A stretch of DNA of 64,000 bases from Pontibacter rufus (GCF_015694705.1 NZ_JADQDR010000014.1:83121-147120), one strand, 5' to 3'. Positions 35,605-47,319 are shown, counted from the first letter of the stretch. Translations and numbers: made by a program. The notes: generated by a model not told the origin, from the sequence alone.

Positions 35605-36918
35605 ATGGAAAACAACGACCTATTGGAAGAAGCTAAGAAATATGGCTTTATTCAGGACCAGCAGGTGTGGCTGAAACCCTTTATGAACTACCCGGCACGA
35701 CAGGTAGGCGAAGTGAAAGAGTCTGAAGATGATTCGCTCTTATACTTTGCAAAGCGTTTTGAACTGTTCCAAAGTAAAGTAAACGGCCTGCTGGAGCGCA
35801 TCGCCACCTCCGAAAACAAAGGCTCCTTTCTGATGAAAGTGCTGCACCTGAAGGAGCAGGTAGGAACTTATGACGCCCTGGGCAACTTTGAGCAGGTATA
35901 CCACACGCTGGCCAGAGCCGAAGAAGAAATAAACGAAACGATACAGCAGAACCGCGGCAAAAACCTAAGTATAAAACTGGCTCTGATACAGGAAGCCGAA
36001 GCCCTGCAGCACAGCATAGAGTGGAAAGAAGCGACCGAAAAGCTGAAAGAGCTGCGCGCCAACTGGATTAAAACGGGCCCTGTGGAGAAGGAACTGACAG
36101 CAGAGATAGAAGAGCGTTTCCGGGTGCCGGTCGAGTTATTTTTCGAGCGTAAAAAGAACTTTTTCGAAGATAAGCGGCAGATGGTGAACCGCACCTTCGA
36201 TAAGTACAGAGACCTGATTGCACAGTCGGTGGCGCTGCAGAACTCAGAAGACTGGGAGGCTACCACCGCCAAACTGAAACAGTTGCAAAACCAGTGGAAA
36301 GAAGTGGGTGGCAACCTGCCCCGCAAAACCACCAGCCGCCTCTGGACTGAGTTCCGCAAGGCGCACAACCACTTTTTTGAGCGTCTGAAACAAAAAATCA
36401 CCAACGAAAAGGCCGAATCAAGAGACAAATACTACGAAGCCAATTACGAGCGCAAGAAAGAACTGGTAAGCGAAGCAGAAAAACTGCTGCAGCAACATAA
36501 TCTGAACGATGCCGTGCGGCGTGCCAAAGAGCTACAGGCCGAGTGGAAAAAGGTGGGACCGGTAAGCCAGAGCGTTTCAGACATGATTTGGGAGCGCTTT
36601 ATCAAAGCCTGCGACAAGGTGTTTGAAACAAGCAGCCTGGAGCATTATATACGCAAGCGCCAGCAGGCCAGCGGTGTGGATATGAGCGAAACAGACGGCC
36701 TGCAGGCCCGCATCAACGCCCTCAAAGATTTTATCAAGTCCGATAAAAACGAACTGGAAGTGCTGGAGTCGAACCTCGGCAAGCTGAGCGACGCACCCGG
36801 CAACGAGACGTTCCGAAACATGCTGCAGGGCAAGATCCGTAACTTTAACCGTAAGATAAATACCAAGCAGGAGCTGATAGAACGGTTTAAAGGGCAGCTG
36901 AGTACCAGCAGCAAATAA
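35605..36918 (+). CDS. DUF349-repeat coiled protein
   Basis: 437 residues from the ATG at 35605 (MENNDLLEEAKKYGFIQDQQ); a start 14 codons earlier is possible but not conserved-looking. Almost entirely alpha-helical and highly charged. It contains three to four DUF349 units of about 70 residues, each with a W-K motif: ATEKLKELRANWIKTGPV, TTAKLKQLQNQWKEVGG and RAKELQAEWKKVGPVS. Each is followed by an FW/LF-xRFKxAxDxFFE-like helix (LWTEFRKAHNHFFERLK). DUF349 proteins are found in Bacteroidota and Actinobacteria, and no function is established. A strong terminator follows. Confidence 0.9.
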   Translation: MENNDLLEEAKKYGFIQDQQVWLKPFMNYPARQVGEVKESEDDSLLYFAKRFELFQSKVNGLLERIATSENKGSFLMKVLHLKEQVGTYDALGNFEQVYHTLARAEEEINETIQQNRGKNLSIKLALIQEAEALQHSIEWKEATEKLKELRANWIKTGPVEKELTAEIEERFRVPVELFFERKKNFFEDKRQMVNRTFDKYRDLIAQSVALQNSEDWEATTAKLKQLQNQWKEVGGNLPRKTTSRLWTEFRKAHNHFFERLKQKITNEKAESRDKYYEANYERKKELVSEAEKLLQQHNLNDAVRRAKELQAEWKKVGPVSQSVSDMIWERFIKACDKVFETSSLEHYIRKRQQASGVDMSETDGLQARINALKDFIKSDKNELEVLESNLGKLSDAPGNETFRNMLQGKIRNFNRKINTKQELIERFKGQLSTSSK

Positions 36919-36964
36919 ACTCCTGCCGGCGGTGCAAAGCCGGCCAGGCAAACATTCCAGGCAT

Positions 36965-37005
36965 AAAAAAGCGCCTGTCACTGCGGTGACAGGCGCTTTT
37001 TTATA
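36965..37005 (+). terminator. Terminator after the DUF349 gene
   Basis: AAAAAAGCGCCTGTCAC and its inverse GTGACAGGCGCTTTTTT around TGCG (36965-37002), then ATACTT. A perfect 17-bp stem. Confidence 0.93.
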
Positions 37006-37146
37006 CTTCCTGCACTTTGTTGGCATACTTCGTGTGGTGGTGCCTGCAGCAACAAAAGAATTTTACCCCGTTTTAAACATTTGTGTATTGTTTGCGTTGT
37101 GTTTGTAAAAACGAATAAAAAAGCAATTATCATCCGCAGAAAATTT

Positions 37147-37173
37147 TTGTTTTTGCTTTTATTTATACTTTTG
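37147..37173 (+). promoter_or_regulatory. Promoter of the DUF2795 gene
   Basis: TTG (37147-37149), 16 bases, then TACTTTTG (37166-37173), an exact TAnnTTTG match. It includes a TATACTT word. The spacing is shorter than the usual 19-22. Confidence 0.5.
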
Positions 37174-37201
37174 CAAACTATTTTTTTAAGCCATATAATT
37201 T

Positions 37202-37208
37202 AAGGAGA
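37202..37208 (+). promoter_or_regulatory. Unusually strong Shine-Dalgarno site
   Basis: AAGGAGA, 8 bases before the ATG at 37217. Bacteroidota genes rarely carry such sites because their ribosomes sequester the anti-SD; most genes in this window have none. Confidence 0.6.
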
Positions 37209-37216
37209 AAAATATT

Positions 37217-37438
37217 ATGTATTGGACATTGGAATTAGCTTCATACCTGGAGGATGCCCCCTGGCCAGCCACAAAAGATGAGCTGATTGACTACTCTATC
37301 CGCTCTGGTGCCCCCATGGAGGTAGTAGAAAACCTGCAGGCATTGGAAGACGATGGACAGCCTTACGAGAACATCGAAGAAATCTGGCCTGATTATCCTA
37401 CCAAAGAGGACTTTATGTTTAATGAAGATGAGTACTAA
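37217..37438 (+). CDS. DUF2795 small protein
   Basis: 73 residues, acidic. The N-terminal half MYWTLELASYLEDAPWPATK and ELIDYSIRSGAPMEVVENLQ is the DUF2795 fold, in which a small helical domain has the motif L-x-x-Y-L-x-x-x-x-W/F-P-A. The C-terminus, LEDDGQPYENIEEIWPDYPT followed by an ED-rich tail, is the Bacteroidota form. Function unknown. Both a TAnnTTTG box and a clear Shine-Dalgarno sequence precede it, suggesting strong or specially controlled expression. Confidence 0.87.
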   Translation: MYWTLELASYLEDAPWPATKDELIDYSIRSGAPMEVVENLQALEDDGQPYENIEEIWPDYPTKEDFMFNEDEY

Positions 37439-37439
37439 A

Positions 37440-37514
37440 AGAATTACGAGTTCCAAGTTCCGAATTAAGCAGGTTCATTACCATTCGGAACCCGGAATTC
37501 GTAACTCGTAATTC
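37440..37514. repeat. Inverted repeat GAATTACGAGTT/AACTCGTAATTC
   Basis: Outer arms GAATTACGAGTT (about 37440-37451) and AACTCGTAATTC (about 37503-37514). Inner arms of the TTCCGAATT/ATTCGGAAC type form a nested hairpin. It fills the short gap between the DUF2795 and ABC ATPase genes and resembles short palindromic filler repeats. Confidence 0.6.
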
Positions 37515-37522
37515 AAGAGCGC

Positions 37523-38248
37523 TTGATCGTTGAAGTAAATAATCTGGTTGCGGGTTATGGGCAGCGTGTCCTGATTCGCAACCTTTCTTTTTCTATACCG
37601 GCACCGGCATTTGTTGCCATCATCGGGCACAACGGCGCAGGCAAAACCACGCTGTTCAAAGCCTTTCAGCAGAAAATTGATTACCAGGGCGCGCTATGGG
37701 TGCAGGGCCAGAACTTAAAGCACCTGCCCAACCCCGCGGCAGAAGGATTGCTCAGCTACCTGCCCCAGAAAAATACCATCAGCTTTCCGATTAAAGTACA
37801 TGACCTGGTGGTAATGGGGCTTTTCCGGAAAAAGCGCTTTTTCGAGAACTACGATGCCGCCGATTATACTTTGGCCGCCCAAACACTGGAACAACTGCAA
37901 CTTTCTCACCTCATCCACCACGACTTTACAACACTTTCGGGTGGCGAGCAGCAGTTGGTATGGCTGGCGCAGCTGATGCTGCAGGATGCCGGCATCAGCC
38001 TGCTCGACGAGCCCACGCAGCAACTGGACGTATACTATAAAAGCAAAGTATTTAGCTTGTTGCAGGACTGGGTACAGCAAAACCGCAAAACGGTTCTCTG
38101 CATCACCCATGATCTGCAGAACCTTACAACTTTACAGGGCTACCTGCTCAACCTCTCCAAACCCGATCCTATACTTGAATCAATTTCACCGGAAACAGTA
38201 CGGCAAAACCAGGCATTTCTGGAAGCCGGCCGGCTACCGGTGTTATAA
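37523..38248 (+). CDS. Orphan ABC-transporter ATP-binding protein (FecE/ZnuC-like)
   Basis: 241 residues from a TTG start at 37523; no ATG precedes the conserved VEVNNLVAGYGQRVLIRNLS. Walker A GHNGAGKTTLF, Q-loop YLPQKNTI, signature TLSGGEQQLVWLAQLML, Walker B GISLLDEPTQQLD and H-loop CITHDLQN are all complete. The closest-looking types are metal or siderophore importer ATPases such as FecE and ZnuC. No permease or binding protein gene is next to it, so the partner is encoded elsewhere. The C-terminus is slightly shorter than in FecE. Confidence 0.85.
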   Translation: MIVEVNNLVAGYGQRVLIRNLSFSIPAPAFVAIIGHNGAGKTTLFKAFQQKIDYQGALWVQGQNLKHLPNPAAEGLLSYLPQKNTISFPIKVHDLVVMGLFRKKRFFENYDAADYTLAAQTLEQLQLSHLIHHDFTTLSGGEQQLVWLAQLMLQDAGISLLDEPTQQLDVYYKSKVFSLLQDWVQQNRKTVLCITHDLQNLTTLQGYLLNLSKPDPILESISPETVRQNQAFLEAGRLPVL

Positions 38249-38426
38249 CTTTTAGACACAGGAAGTTAGACGTTAGACAAAGGACTTTTCAGCAAAGCCA
38301 AAGGTGATGAAAGCTGGCGTCGGTATCCAGCCAGTGAGCGGCTCTCCTGACCCGCTTGCCGGTTGCTGTACAAGTATAAAATGCAACATTTTGCGTCTCC
38401 AAAAATTCTGAATCCTGTTTATCTCT

Positions 38427-39119
38427 TCATCCTTTAAATCCTAGTCCAGACCGGGCAAAGGCTTCGGCCAGTATGAGATCTTCGGGCGTTGTTATTTTGA
38501 TGTTGCGGTAGCTGCCTTCTACCAGCGTAATGCTTTCGCCTATACTTTCCACTACGGTAGCATCATCGGTAAAATGCGCCTGCTCCGGCTGCTCGTATGC
38601 CTGCCGGAGTATACCTACCCGGAAGCACTGCGGCGTTTGCACCAGCTTGTAGCCGGCGCGCGGCACCGCTTTGCTTCCGCTCGCCGTAAGTTCCCGGATA
38701 GAATCTTTGGGCGATACCGCTACCACAGCACTGCCATACTTAGCGGCCGCCTCATACACCGCTTTTATAGTTGCCGTATCTACAAAGGGCCGTACACCGT
38801 CGTGCACGGCTACCAGCGCCTCTCCGCGCAAGGCCTCCAACCCGTTTTTTACAGAAGCAAAGCGCGTGGCGCCGCCTGTTACCACCTGGTGAGGAATCGT
38901 GAAATTATACTTGCGGCAAAGCGCCCGCCAGGTATCCAGCTGTTGCACGGGCAACACCACCACCAGCCCGATAGCCGGATTATACTTGTAAAACCGTTCA
39001 ATGGTGTGCATCAGGATGGGCTTGCCGGCCACCCCGATAAATTGCTTGGGCTGGTCGTGCTGCATACGGCTGCCGGAACCGCCAGCCACAATGATTGCAT
39101 ATTCGGGAAGTTGGGCCAT
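38427..39119 (-). CDS. ispD: 2-C-methyl-D-erythritol 4-phosphate cytidylyltransferase
   Basis: 230 residues from the ATG complementary to 39117-39119 (MAQLPEYAIIVAGGSGSRMQ). A start 23 codons earlier has no conserved sequence. IspD forms CDP-methylerythritol in the MEP isoprenoid pathway. The nucleotide-binding GGSGSRMQHDQPKQF and LMHTIERF, the VHDGVRPFVD metal site and the TDDATVVESIGESITLVEGS stretch are present. No ispF or other MEP gene is adjacent. It carries several TATACTT words (about 38540, 38908, 38972). There is a gap of 188 bases to the next gene upstream (queA), which holds the queA terminator. Confidence 0.95.
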   Translation of the reverse strand: MAQLPEYAIIVAGGSGSRMQHDQPKQFIGVAGKPILMHTIERFYKYNPAIGLVVVLPVQQLDTWRALCRKYNFTIPHQVVTGGATRFASVKNGLEALRGEALVAVHDGVRPFVDTATIKAVYEAAAKYGSAVVAVSPKDSIRELTASGSKAVPRAGYKLVQTPQCFRVGILRQAYEQPEQAHFTDDATVVESIGESITLVEGSYRNIKITTPEDLILAEAFARSGLGFKG

Positions 39120-39248
39120 CGCTTTTAGAATTACGGGTTCTGAATTATACTTGCTTCCTTTCCGCTGAAAGAATGCCTCATTTTCCAAGTATAAAAGAGT
39201 AAACCACAGATACGATACTTTTAGCTAAGCAGAAAGAGCAGCAGGTAT

Positions 39249-39283
39249 AAAAAATGCCCCAGCCGGCGGAGCTGAGGCATTTC
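39249..39283 (-). terminator. Terminator of queA
   Basis: On the minus strand AAATGCC-T-CAGC...GCTG-G-GGCATTT followed by TTTATACC. About 25 bases beyond the queA stop. Confidence 0.85.
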
Positions 39284-39307
39284 TCTCAATTTTAAAGTTA
39301 TTTATAC

Positions 39308-40354
39308 TTACAAAATCAGCATGGCGTCGCCATAGCTGAAGAAGCGGTATTTTTCTTTGATGGCTTGCTGATATGCTTCCATTATCAGGTCGTAGCCTCC
39401 AAAAGCGGCGGCCATCATCAGCAGCGTGCTCTCCGGCATGTGGAAGTTGGTGATAAGGCTGTTGGCTATCTTAAACTCGTAAGGCGGAAAAATAAAGCGG
39501 TCTGTCCAGCCTTCGTTTGCCTTCAGGCGGCTGTTAGCCGATACCGACGACTCCAGTGAACGCATGGTAGTAGTACCAATAGAGCACACGCGTTTCTTGT
39601 TGTCCAGCGCTTTGTTCACAATCTCGGCAGTGCTGGCCGGCACTATAAAGTTTTCCGAATCCATTTTATGCTTGGTCAGGTCTTCCACATCTACCGGCCG
39701 GAACGTGCCCAAACCTACGTGCAGCGTAATGGGCGCTACGTCTACTCCTTTAATTTCCAGGCGCTTCAGCACCTCTCTGGTAAAGTGCAGGCCGGCTGTC
39801 GGAGCGGCCACCGCACCCACGTTTTTGGCGTAAACGGTTTGATAACGCTCTCTGTCTGCCGGCTCCGCCTCGCGCTTGATATACTTCGGCAGCGGCGTTT
39901 CGCCCAGGCTGTTAACGGTTTTGTAGAACTCCTCCTCCGGGCCATCAAACAAAAACTTGATGGTGCGGCCACGGGAAGTGGTATTGTCGATTACCTCGGC
40001 CACCAGGTCGCTGTCGCCGAAGTATAACTTGTTTCCTACGCGTATTTTGCGGGCCGGATCTACCAGCACATCCCACAGGTGTATGTCTTTGTTAAGCTCA
40101 CGCAGCAGGAAAACTTCTATTTTAGCGCCTGTCTTTTCTTTATTGCCGTACAGGCGGGCCGGAAACACTTTGGTATCATTCACCACCATCACGTCGCCAT
40201 CGTCAAAATACTCCAGAATATCTTTGAAGATGCGGTGCTCTATTTTGCCACTGTCGCGGTGAACGACCATCATACGTGATTCGTCGCGGTTTTCGGCGGG
40301 ATGTGTGGCTAAGAGGTTCTCGGGGAGGTCAAATTTAAATTCAGATAATTTCAT
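39308..40354 (-). CDS. queA: S-adenosylmethionine:tRNA ribosyltransferase-isomerase
   Basis: 348 residues, the standard length. QueA transfers and isomerises the ribosyl part of SAM onto the preQ1 base of tRNA, giving epoxyqueuosine. Recognisable blocks: the start [70 protein letters not shown]-like [11 protein letters not shown], and [18 protein letters not shown] near the end. Two motif copies occur in the gene (about 39869 and 40020). No other queuosine gene is adjacent. Confidence 0.97.
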   Translation of the reverse strand: MKLSEFKFDLPENLLATHPAENRDESRMMVVHRDSGKIEHRIFKDILEYFDDGDVMVVNDTKVFPARLYGNKEKTGAKIEVFLLRELNKDIHLWDVLVDPARKIRVGNKLYFGDSDLVAEVIDNTTSRGRTIKFLFDGPEEEFYKTVNSLGETPLPKYIKREAEPADRERYQTVYAKNVGAVAAPTAGLHFTREVLKRLEIKGVDVAPITLHVGLGTFRPVDVEDLTKHKMDSENFIVPASTAEIVNKALDNKKRVCSIGTTTMRSLESSVSANSRLKANEGWTDRFIFPPYEFKIANSLITNFHMPESTLLMMAAAFGGYDLIMEAYQQAIKEKYRFFSYGDAMLIL

Positions 40355-40542
40355 AGATTAAATATTACGGTATTTACTATGTAAAGGTCATTTTTACGGG
40401 GCAGGACAGCAGGAAAACTGTTATTCCGGGTTTACCCGTCAAAAAACAAAAACAAGCCGCAAATTTACTTATTTTGCCTGAATTATTCTTACTTTTAACA
40501 AAATTACTTTGACGGCCTGCTTAACCTGAAAGACACAAAACT

Positions 40543-41790
40543 ATGATATACCTGCGACTGATAGCAGAAAGTTTCCGGTTTGCCTGGCAGGCGCTCCGGT
40601 CCAACGTCTTCCGCACGATACTTTCGCTGCTAGGCGTTACCATTGGTATTTTCGCCATTATCTCGGTTTTTACACTCGTGGACTCGCTGGAGCGCAACGT
40701 GCGCGACAGCATGAGCTTTATGGGCGAAAAGGTAATTTATGTACAAAAATGGCCATGGATTTTTGGCGGTAACTTTGAGTGGTGGAAATATTTTCAGCGC
40801 CCCGAACCAACCGCGCGCGAGTTCCAGCAACTGGAGCGCAACCTGACCAATGATGCGGGTGTGGCCATTATGTCGAGCAGAGATGGGAATACTTTTAAAT
40901 ACCGTAACAACAGCTACTCCGATGCCGCCCTGCTGGGCGTAAGCTACGACTATAACAAAGTAACCGAACTGCCTATTGCGCAGGGCCGCTACTTTGCGCC
41001 GCAGGAAATGGATGCTGCCCGCAATGTCATTATCATCGGTGCCGAAATTGCTACTACACTATTTCCTTTCGGCACCCCTATCGGGCAGGAGGTCAAAGTG
41101 TCTGGCCAGAAGTTCCGCGTAATCGGTGTGCTGGAAAAACAGGGCGAGAACATTTTTAATATGGCTGACTTCGATAAAGTGGGCGTTATACCCTATGGCA
41201 TGTTCAGCAAGATGTATGATACAGGCCCTAATGGTATCGGCTCCACAATTATGGTAAAAGGCCGTGAGGAAGACCAGGGTTTGCTGGAACTGGAATACGA
41301 AACGCGGGGCCTGATGCGCAACATACGGGGTATCCGCCCCCGCGATGAGGACAACTTTGCCATGAACAGGCCCGAAATGGCGACACAGGCGGTAGGCAGC
41401 TTTTTTGATGTAATAGGCCTTGCCGGCTGGTTTATCGGCGGCCTGGCGCTGCTGGTGGGCGGCTTTGGCATCGCCAATATTATGTTTGTATCTGTAAAGG
41501 AGCGCACCAATATTATTGGTATTCAGAAATCGCTTGGCGCCAAAAACTATTTTATACTTTTCCAGTTTCTCTTTGAATCCGTGTTTTTGAGCGTGCTGGG
41601 CGGCGGCATCGGCATTTTGCTGGTATTCCTGCTCACGCTTATCCCGCAGGACATGATGAAGGTGATGCTTTCGCTTAGCAACATCCTGCTGGGCTTCGGC
41701 GTATCGGCCATGATAGGAATGCTTTCCGGAATTATTCCGGCTGTGCTGGCGTCTAACTTAGATCCGGTTATTGCCATACGCTCCAAATAA
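40543..41790 (+). CDS. MacB/FtsX-type ABC transporter permease
   Basis: 415 residues. One N-terminal membrane helix (about 22-45, TILSLLGVTIGIFAIISVFT), a MacB-like periplasmic core (about 50-280), and three C-terminal helices in the FtsX domain (GWFIGGLALLVGGFGIANIM, FQFLFESVFLSVLGGGIGIL and ILLGFGVSAMIGMLSGIIPA). The VKERTNIIGIQKSLGAK segment between helices is typical of the coupling region. Such permeases work with a cytoplasmic ATPase in envelope lipid/protein transport or in mechanotransmission. No ATPase gene is next to it. The start at 40543 gives the usual RLIAESFRFAWQALRSNVFR leader. Confidence 0.9.
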   Translation: MIYLRLIAESFRFAWQALRSNVFRTILSLLGVTIGIFAIISVFTLVDSLERNVRDSMSFMGEKVIYVQKWPWIFGGNFEWWKYFQRPEPTAREFQQLERNLTNDAGVAIMSSRDGNTFKYRNNSYSDAALLGVSYDYNKVTELPIAQGRYFAPQEMDAARNVIIIGAEIATTLFPFGTPIGQEVKVSGQKFRVIGVLEKQGENIFNMADFDKVGVIPYGMFSKMYDTGPNGIGSTIMVKGREEDQGLLELEYETRGLMRNIRGIRPRDEDNFAMNRPEMATQAVGSFFDVIGLAGWFIGGLALLVGGFGIANIMFVSVKERTNIIGIQKSLGAKNYFILFQFLFESVFLSVLGGGIGILLVFLLTLIPQDMMKVMLSLSNILLGFGVSAMIGMLSGIIPAVLASNLDPVIAIRSK

Positions 41791-41897
41791 AACCACTATA
41801 TCCAACATCCGCCTTACATTTAATAAATACAACCACGTGTGCCTGTGCCGGCGCACCGGAGGTTTCTGCCTCCTGAAGAAGATGACGAACAACAATT

Positions 41898-42761
41898 ATG
41901 ACAAAGCTTAGAAAAACAAGCAAAACAAAGCTACACACCGAAACCGTAAATACAGGAAGTGGCCAGACCATCATTCAGCCTGACGTAAATAAGCATAAAG
42001 CCAAATCTATTACCGACCTGCGCGAAACTGGCCAGTCTACGGCTGCACCGGCCTCTGACGAAGACAGAAGAATACGCCAGGCCTTTGTAGACAAAGACTG
42101 GAATGAGATTAAGATTGCCGACTCCTGGCAGATTTTCCGGGTGATGGCCGAATTTGTGGATGGTTTTGAGAAACTGGCCAAAATCGGCCCCTGTGTGTCT
42201 ATCTTCGGATCGGCCCGCACCAAACCCGACAACAAGTATTTTATGATGGCCGAGGAGATTGCCGCCAAGCTGGTGCGCCACGGCTATGGCGTCATTACGG
42301 GCGGAGGACCCGGCATTATGGAAGCGGGCAACAAAGGCGCGCATTCGGAAGGCGGCAAATCCGTAGGCCTCAACATCCAGCTGCCCTTTGAGCAGTTCAA
42401 CAACATCTACATCGACTCTGACAAGCTCATCAATTTCGATTACTTCTTTGTGCGCAAAGTAATGTTTGTGAAGTACTCGCAGGGCTTTATCGGGATGCCG
42501 GGTGGCTTTGGCACGCTGGACGAACTGTTTGAAGCCATCACCCTGATCCAAACGAAGAAAATTGGCGCTTTCCCGATTGTGCTGGTGGGCCGCTCCTACT
42601 GGGAAGGGCTGTTCCATTGGATTGAGGACGTGATGCTGAATACCGAAAACAACATCAGCCCCGAGGATCTGGACCTGGTGCATATTGTGGACGACGCGAC
42701 TGAGGCCGTCAAGATCATCGATGATTTCTACAGCAAGTACCTGCTGTCGCCGAACTTCTAA
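41898..42761 (+). CDS. LOG-family (TIGR00730) nucleotide 5'-monophosphate phosphoribohydrolase
   Basis: 287 residues. The LOG fold is clear: GPCVSIFGSARTKPDNKYFM, VITGGGPGIMEAGNKGAHSE and the catalytic signature PGGFGTLDELFEAITLIQT. In plants and some bacteria LOG releases cytokinins from nucleotides, and bacterial members more generally hydrolyse nucleoside monophosphates. An N-terminal extension of about 75 residues is basic and low-complexity, with a possible disordered character. Located 107 bases after the permease, and a terminator follows. The substrate is not predictable. Confidence 0.9.
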   Translation: MTKLRKTSKTKLHTETVNTGSGQTIIQPDVNKHKAKSITDLRETGQSTAAPASDEDRRIRQAFVDKDWNEIKIADSWQIFRVMAEFVDGFEKLAKIGPCVSIFGSARTKPDNKYFMMAEEIAAKLVRHGYGVITGGGPGIMEAGNKGAHSEGGKSVGLNIQLPFEQFNNIYIDSDKLINFDYFFVRKVMFVKYSQGFIGMPGGFGTLDELFEAITLIQTKKIGAFPIVLVGRSYWEGLFHWIEDVMLNTENNISPEDLDLVHIVDDATEAVKIIDDFYSKYLLSPNF

Positions 42762-42794
42762 CAGGCAGTTTATACTTGCAGATTTATACTTAAG

Positions 42795-42832
42795 CAAAAG
42801 CAGGTTTCTGGCGAGACCTGCTTTTGTTGTTT
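42795..42832 (+). terminator. Terminator after the LOG gene
   Basis: CAAAAGCAGGT (42795-42805) and ACCTGCTTTTG (42816-42826) around a TTCTGGCGAG loop, then TTGTTT. Two more TATACTT words follow immediately (TATACTTTTATACTTT). Confidence 0.85.
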
Positions 42833-42937
42833 ATACTTTTATACTTTGTCTTTCCCGAAATGAGCCTTTAAAACGCAAGTAGCACCATACCTTGCACTAA
42901 ACCTGTCCGTATACTTTAGCCTAAAGCGACAACCACC

Positions 42938-43309
42938 ATGATCGATAAACAGGCTAAAAAAGAGATAAAGCAAGACCTGAAGATACAGGAAAAGCAGAAC
43001 ATGGAGATACGCGACACGCTGGCGATGGAACGCACCAGGCTGGCAAATGAGCGTACGCTGCTGGCCTATTCGCGCACAGCTATGGCGCTGGTGCTGGCCG
43101 GGCTTTCCTTTATGAAATTTTTCGTAGACCCTTTATACCAGACGATGGGCGCTTTGTTTATACCTGTTGGCCTGGCCATTGGCTTTATGGGATATCGCCG
43201 CTTTATGAAAGAAAAGAAACATATCGATAAGCATTGCCAGACCTATACGCCTACCAGCCCGGTACATGCCGAGGTGGCGGCACAGGAAAAAGTGGAGTCA
43301 AACAGGTAG
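42938..43309 (+). CDS. DUF202 (YidH-like) membrane protein
   Basis: 123 residues. A charged N-terminal helix with the family motif LAMERTRLANERTLLAYSRT precedes two or three membrane helices (ALVLAGLSFMKFFVDP, LFIPVGLAIGFMGYRRF) and a basic tail. DUF202 proteins are small inner-membrane proteins of unknown function (E. coli YidH, YidG). Here the gene stands alone between the LOG gene and uvrA. Confidence 0.9.
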   Translation: MIDKQAKKEIKQDLKIQEKQNMEIRDTLAMERTRLANERTLLAYSRTAMALVLAGLSFMKFFVDPLYQTMGALFIPVGLAIGFMGYRRFMKEKKHIDKHCQTYTPTSPVHAEVAAQEKVESNR

Positions 43310-43468
43310 CAGCAGAGACTTCCGTACAGCTTTGCTTTTAACATTCCATACTTCCTTTAACCTCCTGTTTTATTACATGTACATTAAAGCTACCGTAGCT
43401 AAACCAATTGCCTCCTTTTCTTGTTAAGAAGGATCGGCATTTTGCGACGCAGAACGCTGGCAATTTTG

Positions 43469-43476
43469 TACCTTTG
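43469..43476 (+). promoter_or_regulatory. Candidate -7 element of uvrA
   Basis: TACCTTTG, 24 bases before the uvrA ATG at 43501. A TTTTG lies 24 bases further upstream, slightly too far for a normal -33 box. Confidence 0.45.
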
Positions 43477-43500
43477 CCATTTAAAATCAACCCATCCTGC

Positions 43501-46404
<2,904 letters not shown>

Positions 46405-46413
46405 CTTCCACAC

Positions 46414-46470
46414 AGACGCTCGCGGGAGCCCCCGAAATGCTTCGGGGCAGGTACGCAAGCCGCGAGGTCT
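46414..46470. repeat. Nested inverted repeat after uvrA
   Basis: Outer arms AGAC...CTCGCGG and CCGCGAG...GTCT, inner stem CCCCGAA-ATG-CTTCGGGG. GC-rich and 9 bases from the uvrA stop; no T-run. It resembles a mobile or dispersed palindromic element more than a terminator. Confidence 0.5.
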
Positions 46471-46579
46471 TCGGAGATGCATGAGGTTCGACTGGATTTG
46501 ACTCCTATACAGGACTGGAACTCCGCGCGCCTTATGCCGGAATATGCAACAAGACGGCCTGGCAAAATGTAGAAATATA

Positions 46580-46618
46580 AAAATAGCCGCTGCTATAGGA
46601 TAGCAGCGGCTATTTTAT
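46580..46618. terminator. Convergent terminator between uvrA and DUF4142 lipoprotein
   Basis: AAAATAGCCGCTGCTA (46580-46595) and TAGCAGCGGCTATTTT (46601-46616) around a 5-base loop, followed by ATACTT. A perfect 16-bp stem, A/T flanked, suited to both strands. Confidence 0.88.
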
Positions 46619-46655
46619 ACTTAACGGCATATCCGCCAAGCTTTCCGGCTTATAC

Positions 46656-47225
46656 TTAGCTGGCTTCGTTTACCAGGTCTTCCAGTGCGGAGGCTTTCTC
46701 GAGGTGCTGCCGCAGCAATGGCAGTTGTTTGGAGGCATATTGTTTTACTTCCATGCTGACGCCGTTCTCGGCCATGTCTTCGTAGCGCCGCACCATATCT
46801 TCGTGCTGCTCCTCCATGGTGCTGATATAAGCCAGGTCAAAGCCTATACCAGACTTAGTAGTTATCTCTTCATATATCTCCCGGTGTGCGTCACCCAGGG
46901 CATCCGGCAGCACCAGGTGCGTCTGGCTGGCCAGCGTTTCCAGGTCATCCTGCATCTGCCGATGGTCGTTTGCCAGTTGCTCTGCGAGTTGTTTTACCTC
47001 CGGACTCACTGCTTTCTCCATGGCAGCCCGGCCGAGTTCAATCTGCAGCAGGTTGGCGCTGGCAGCTTCGGCAGCAAACAAAGCATCGTTTTCCATATTG
47101 CTGATGCCAGCCTCTTCAAACTGTTGGATGCTCTGCTCTTTGGCCTGCGCGATGCTGTCGTCTGGCTTACAGCTGGTCAGCAACCCGCCTGCTGCCATGA
47201 GGCCGATAAGTATATGTATTTTCAT
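46656..47225 (-). CDS. DUF4142 lipoprotein (paralogue 1)
   Basis: 189 residues. Lipobox LLTSC with Cys19. The DUF4142 helical bundle follows: FAAEAASANLLQIELGRAAM, SPEVKQLAEQLANDHRQMQD, LGDAHREIYEEITTKSGIGF and MVRRYEDMAENG. The family is a ferritin-like four-helix bundle, present in stress and envelope contexts, with no defined reaction. Paired with a similar protein upstream (47320-47901), from which it differs mainly in the linker, so a tandem duplication is likely. Confidence 0.88.
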   Translation of the reverse strand: MKIHILIGLMAAGGLLTSCKPDDSIAQAKEQSIQQFEEAGISNMENDALFAAEAASANLLQIELGRAAMEKAVSPEVKQLAEQLANDHRQMQDDLETLASQTHLVLPDALGDAHREIYEEITTKSGIGFDLAYISTMEEQHEDMVRRYEDMAENGVSMEVKQYASKQLPLLRQHLEKASALEDLVNEAS

Positions 47226-47247
47226 AGGTGTAAGGTAAAGAAAGTAT

Positions 47248-47285
47248 AAAGCACCTGCAAGTACTGGCCCTGCAGGTGCTTTTTA
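47248..47285. terminator. Terminator between the two DUF4142 genes
   Basis: AAAGCACCTGCA (47248-47259) and TGCAGGTGCTTT (47271-47282) with a loop containing AGTACT, then TT. It would separate the two paralogues, so each is its own transcript or the second is attenuated. Confidence 0.8.
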
Positions 47286-47319
47286 ACTAAAAGCAGATAA
47301 TTTTTTATTAACTGCCCGG

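Noticed and set aside
42821..42850. TATACTTTTATACTTT as a tandem repeat
   Set aside because: It is two neighbouring copies of the widespread heptamer, not a microsatellite.
43408..43500. A longer uvrA start
   Set aside because: It lies upstream of the TACCTTTG box, and the added residues are not UvrA-like.
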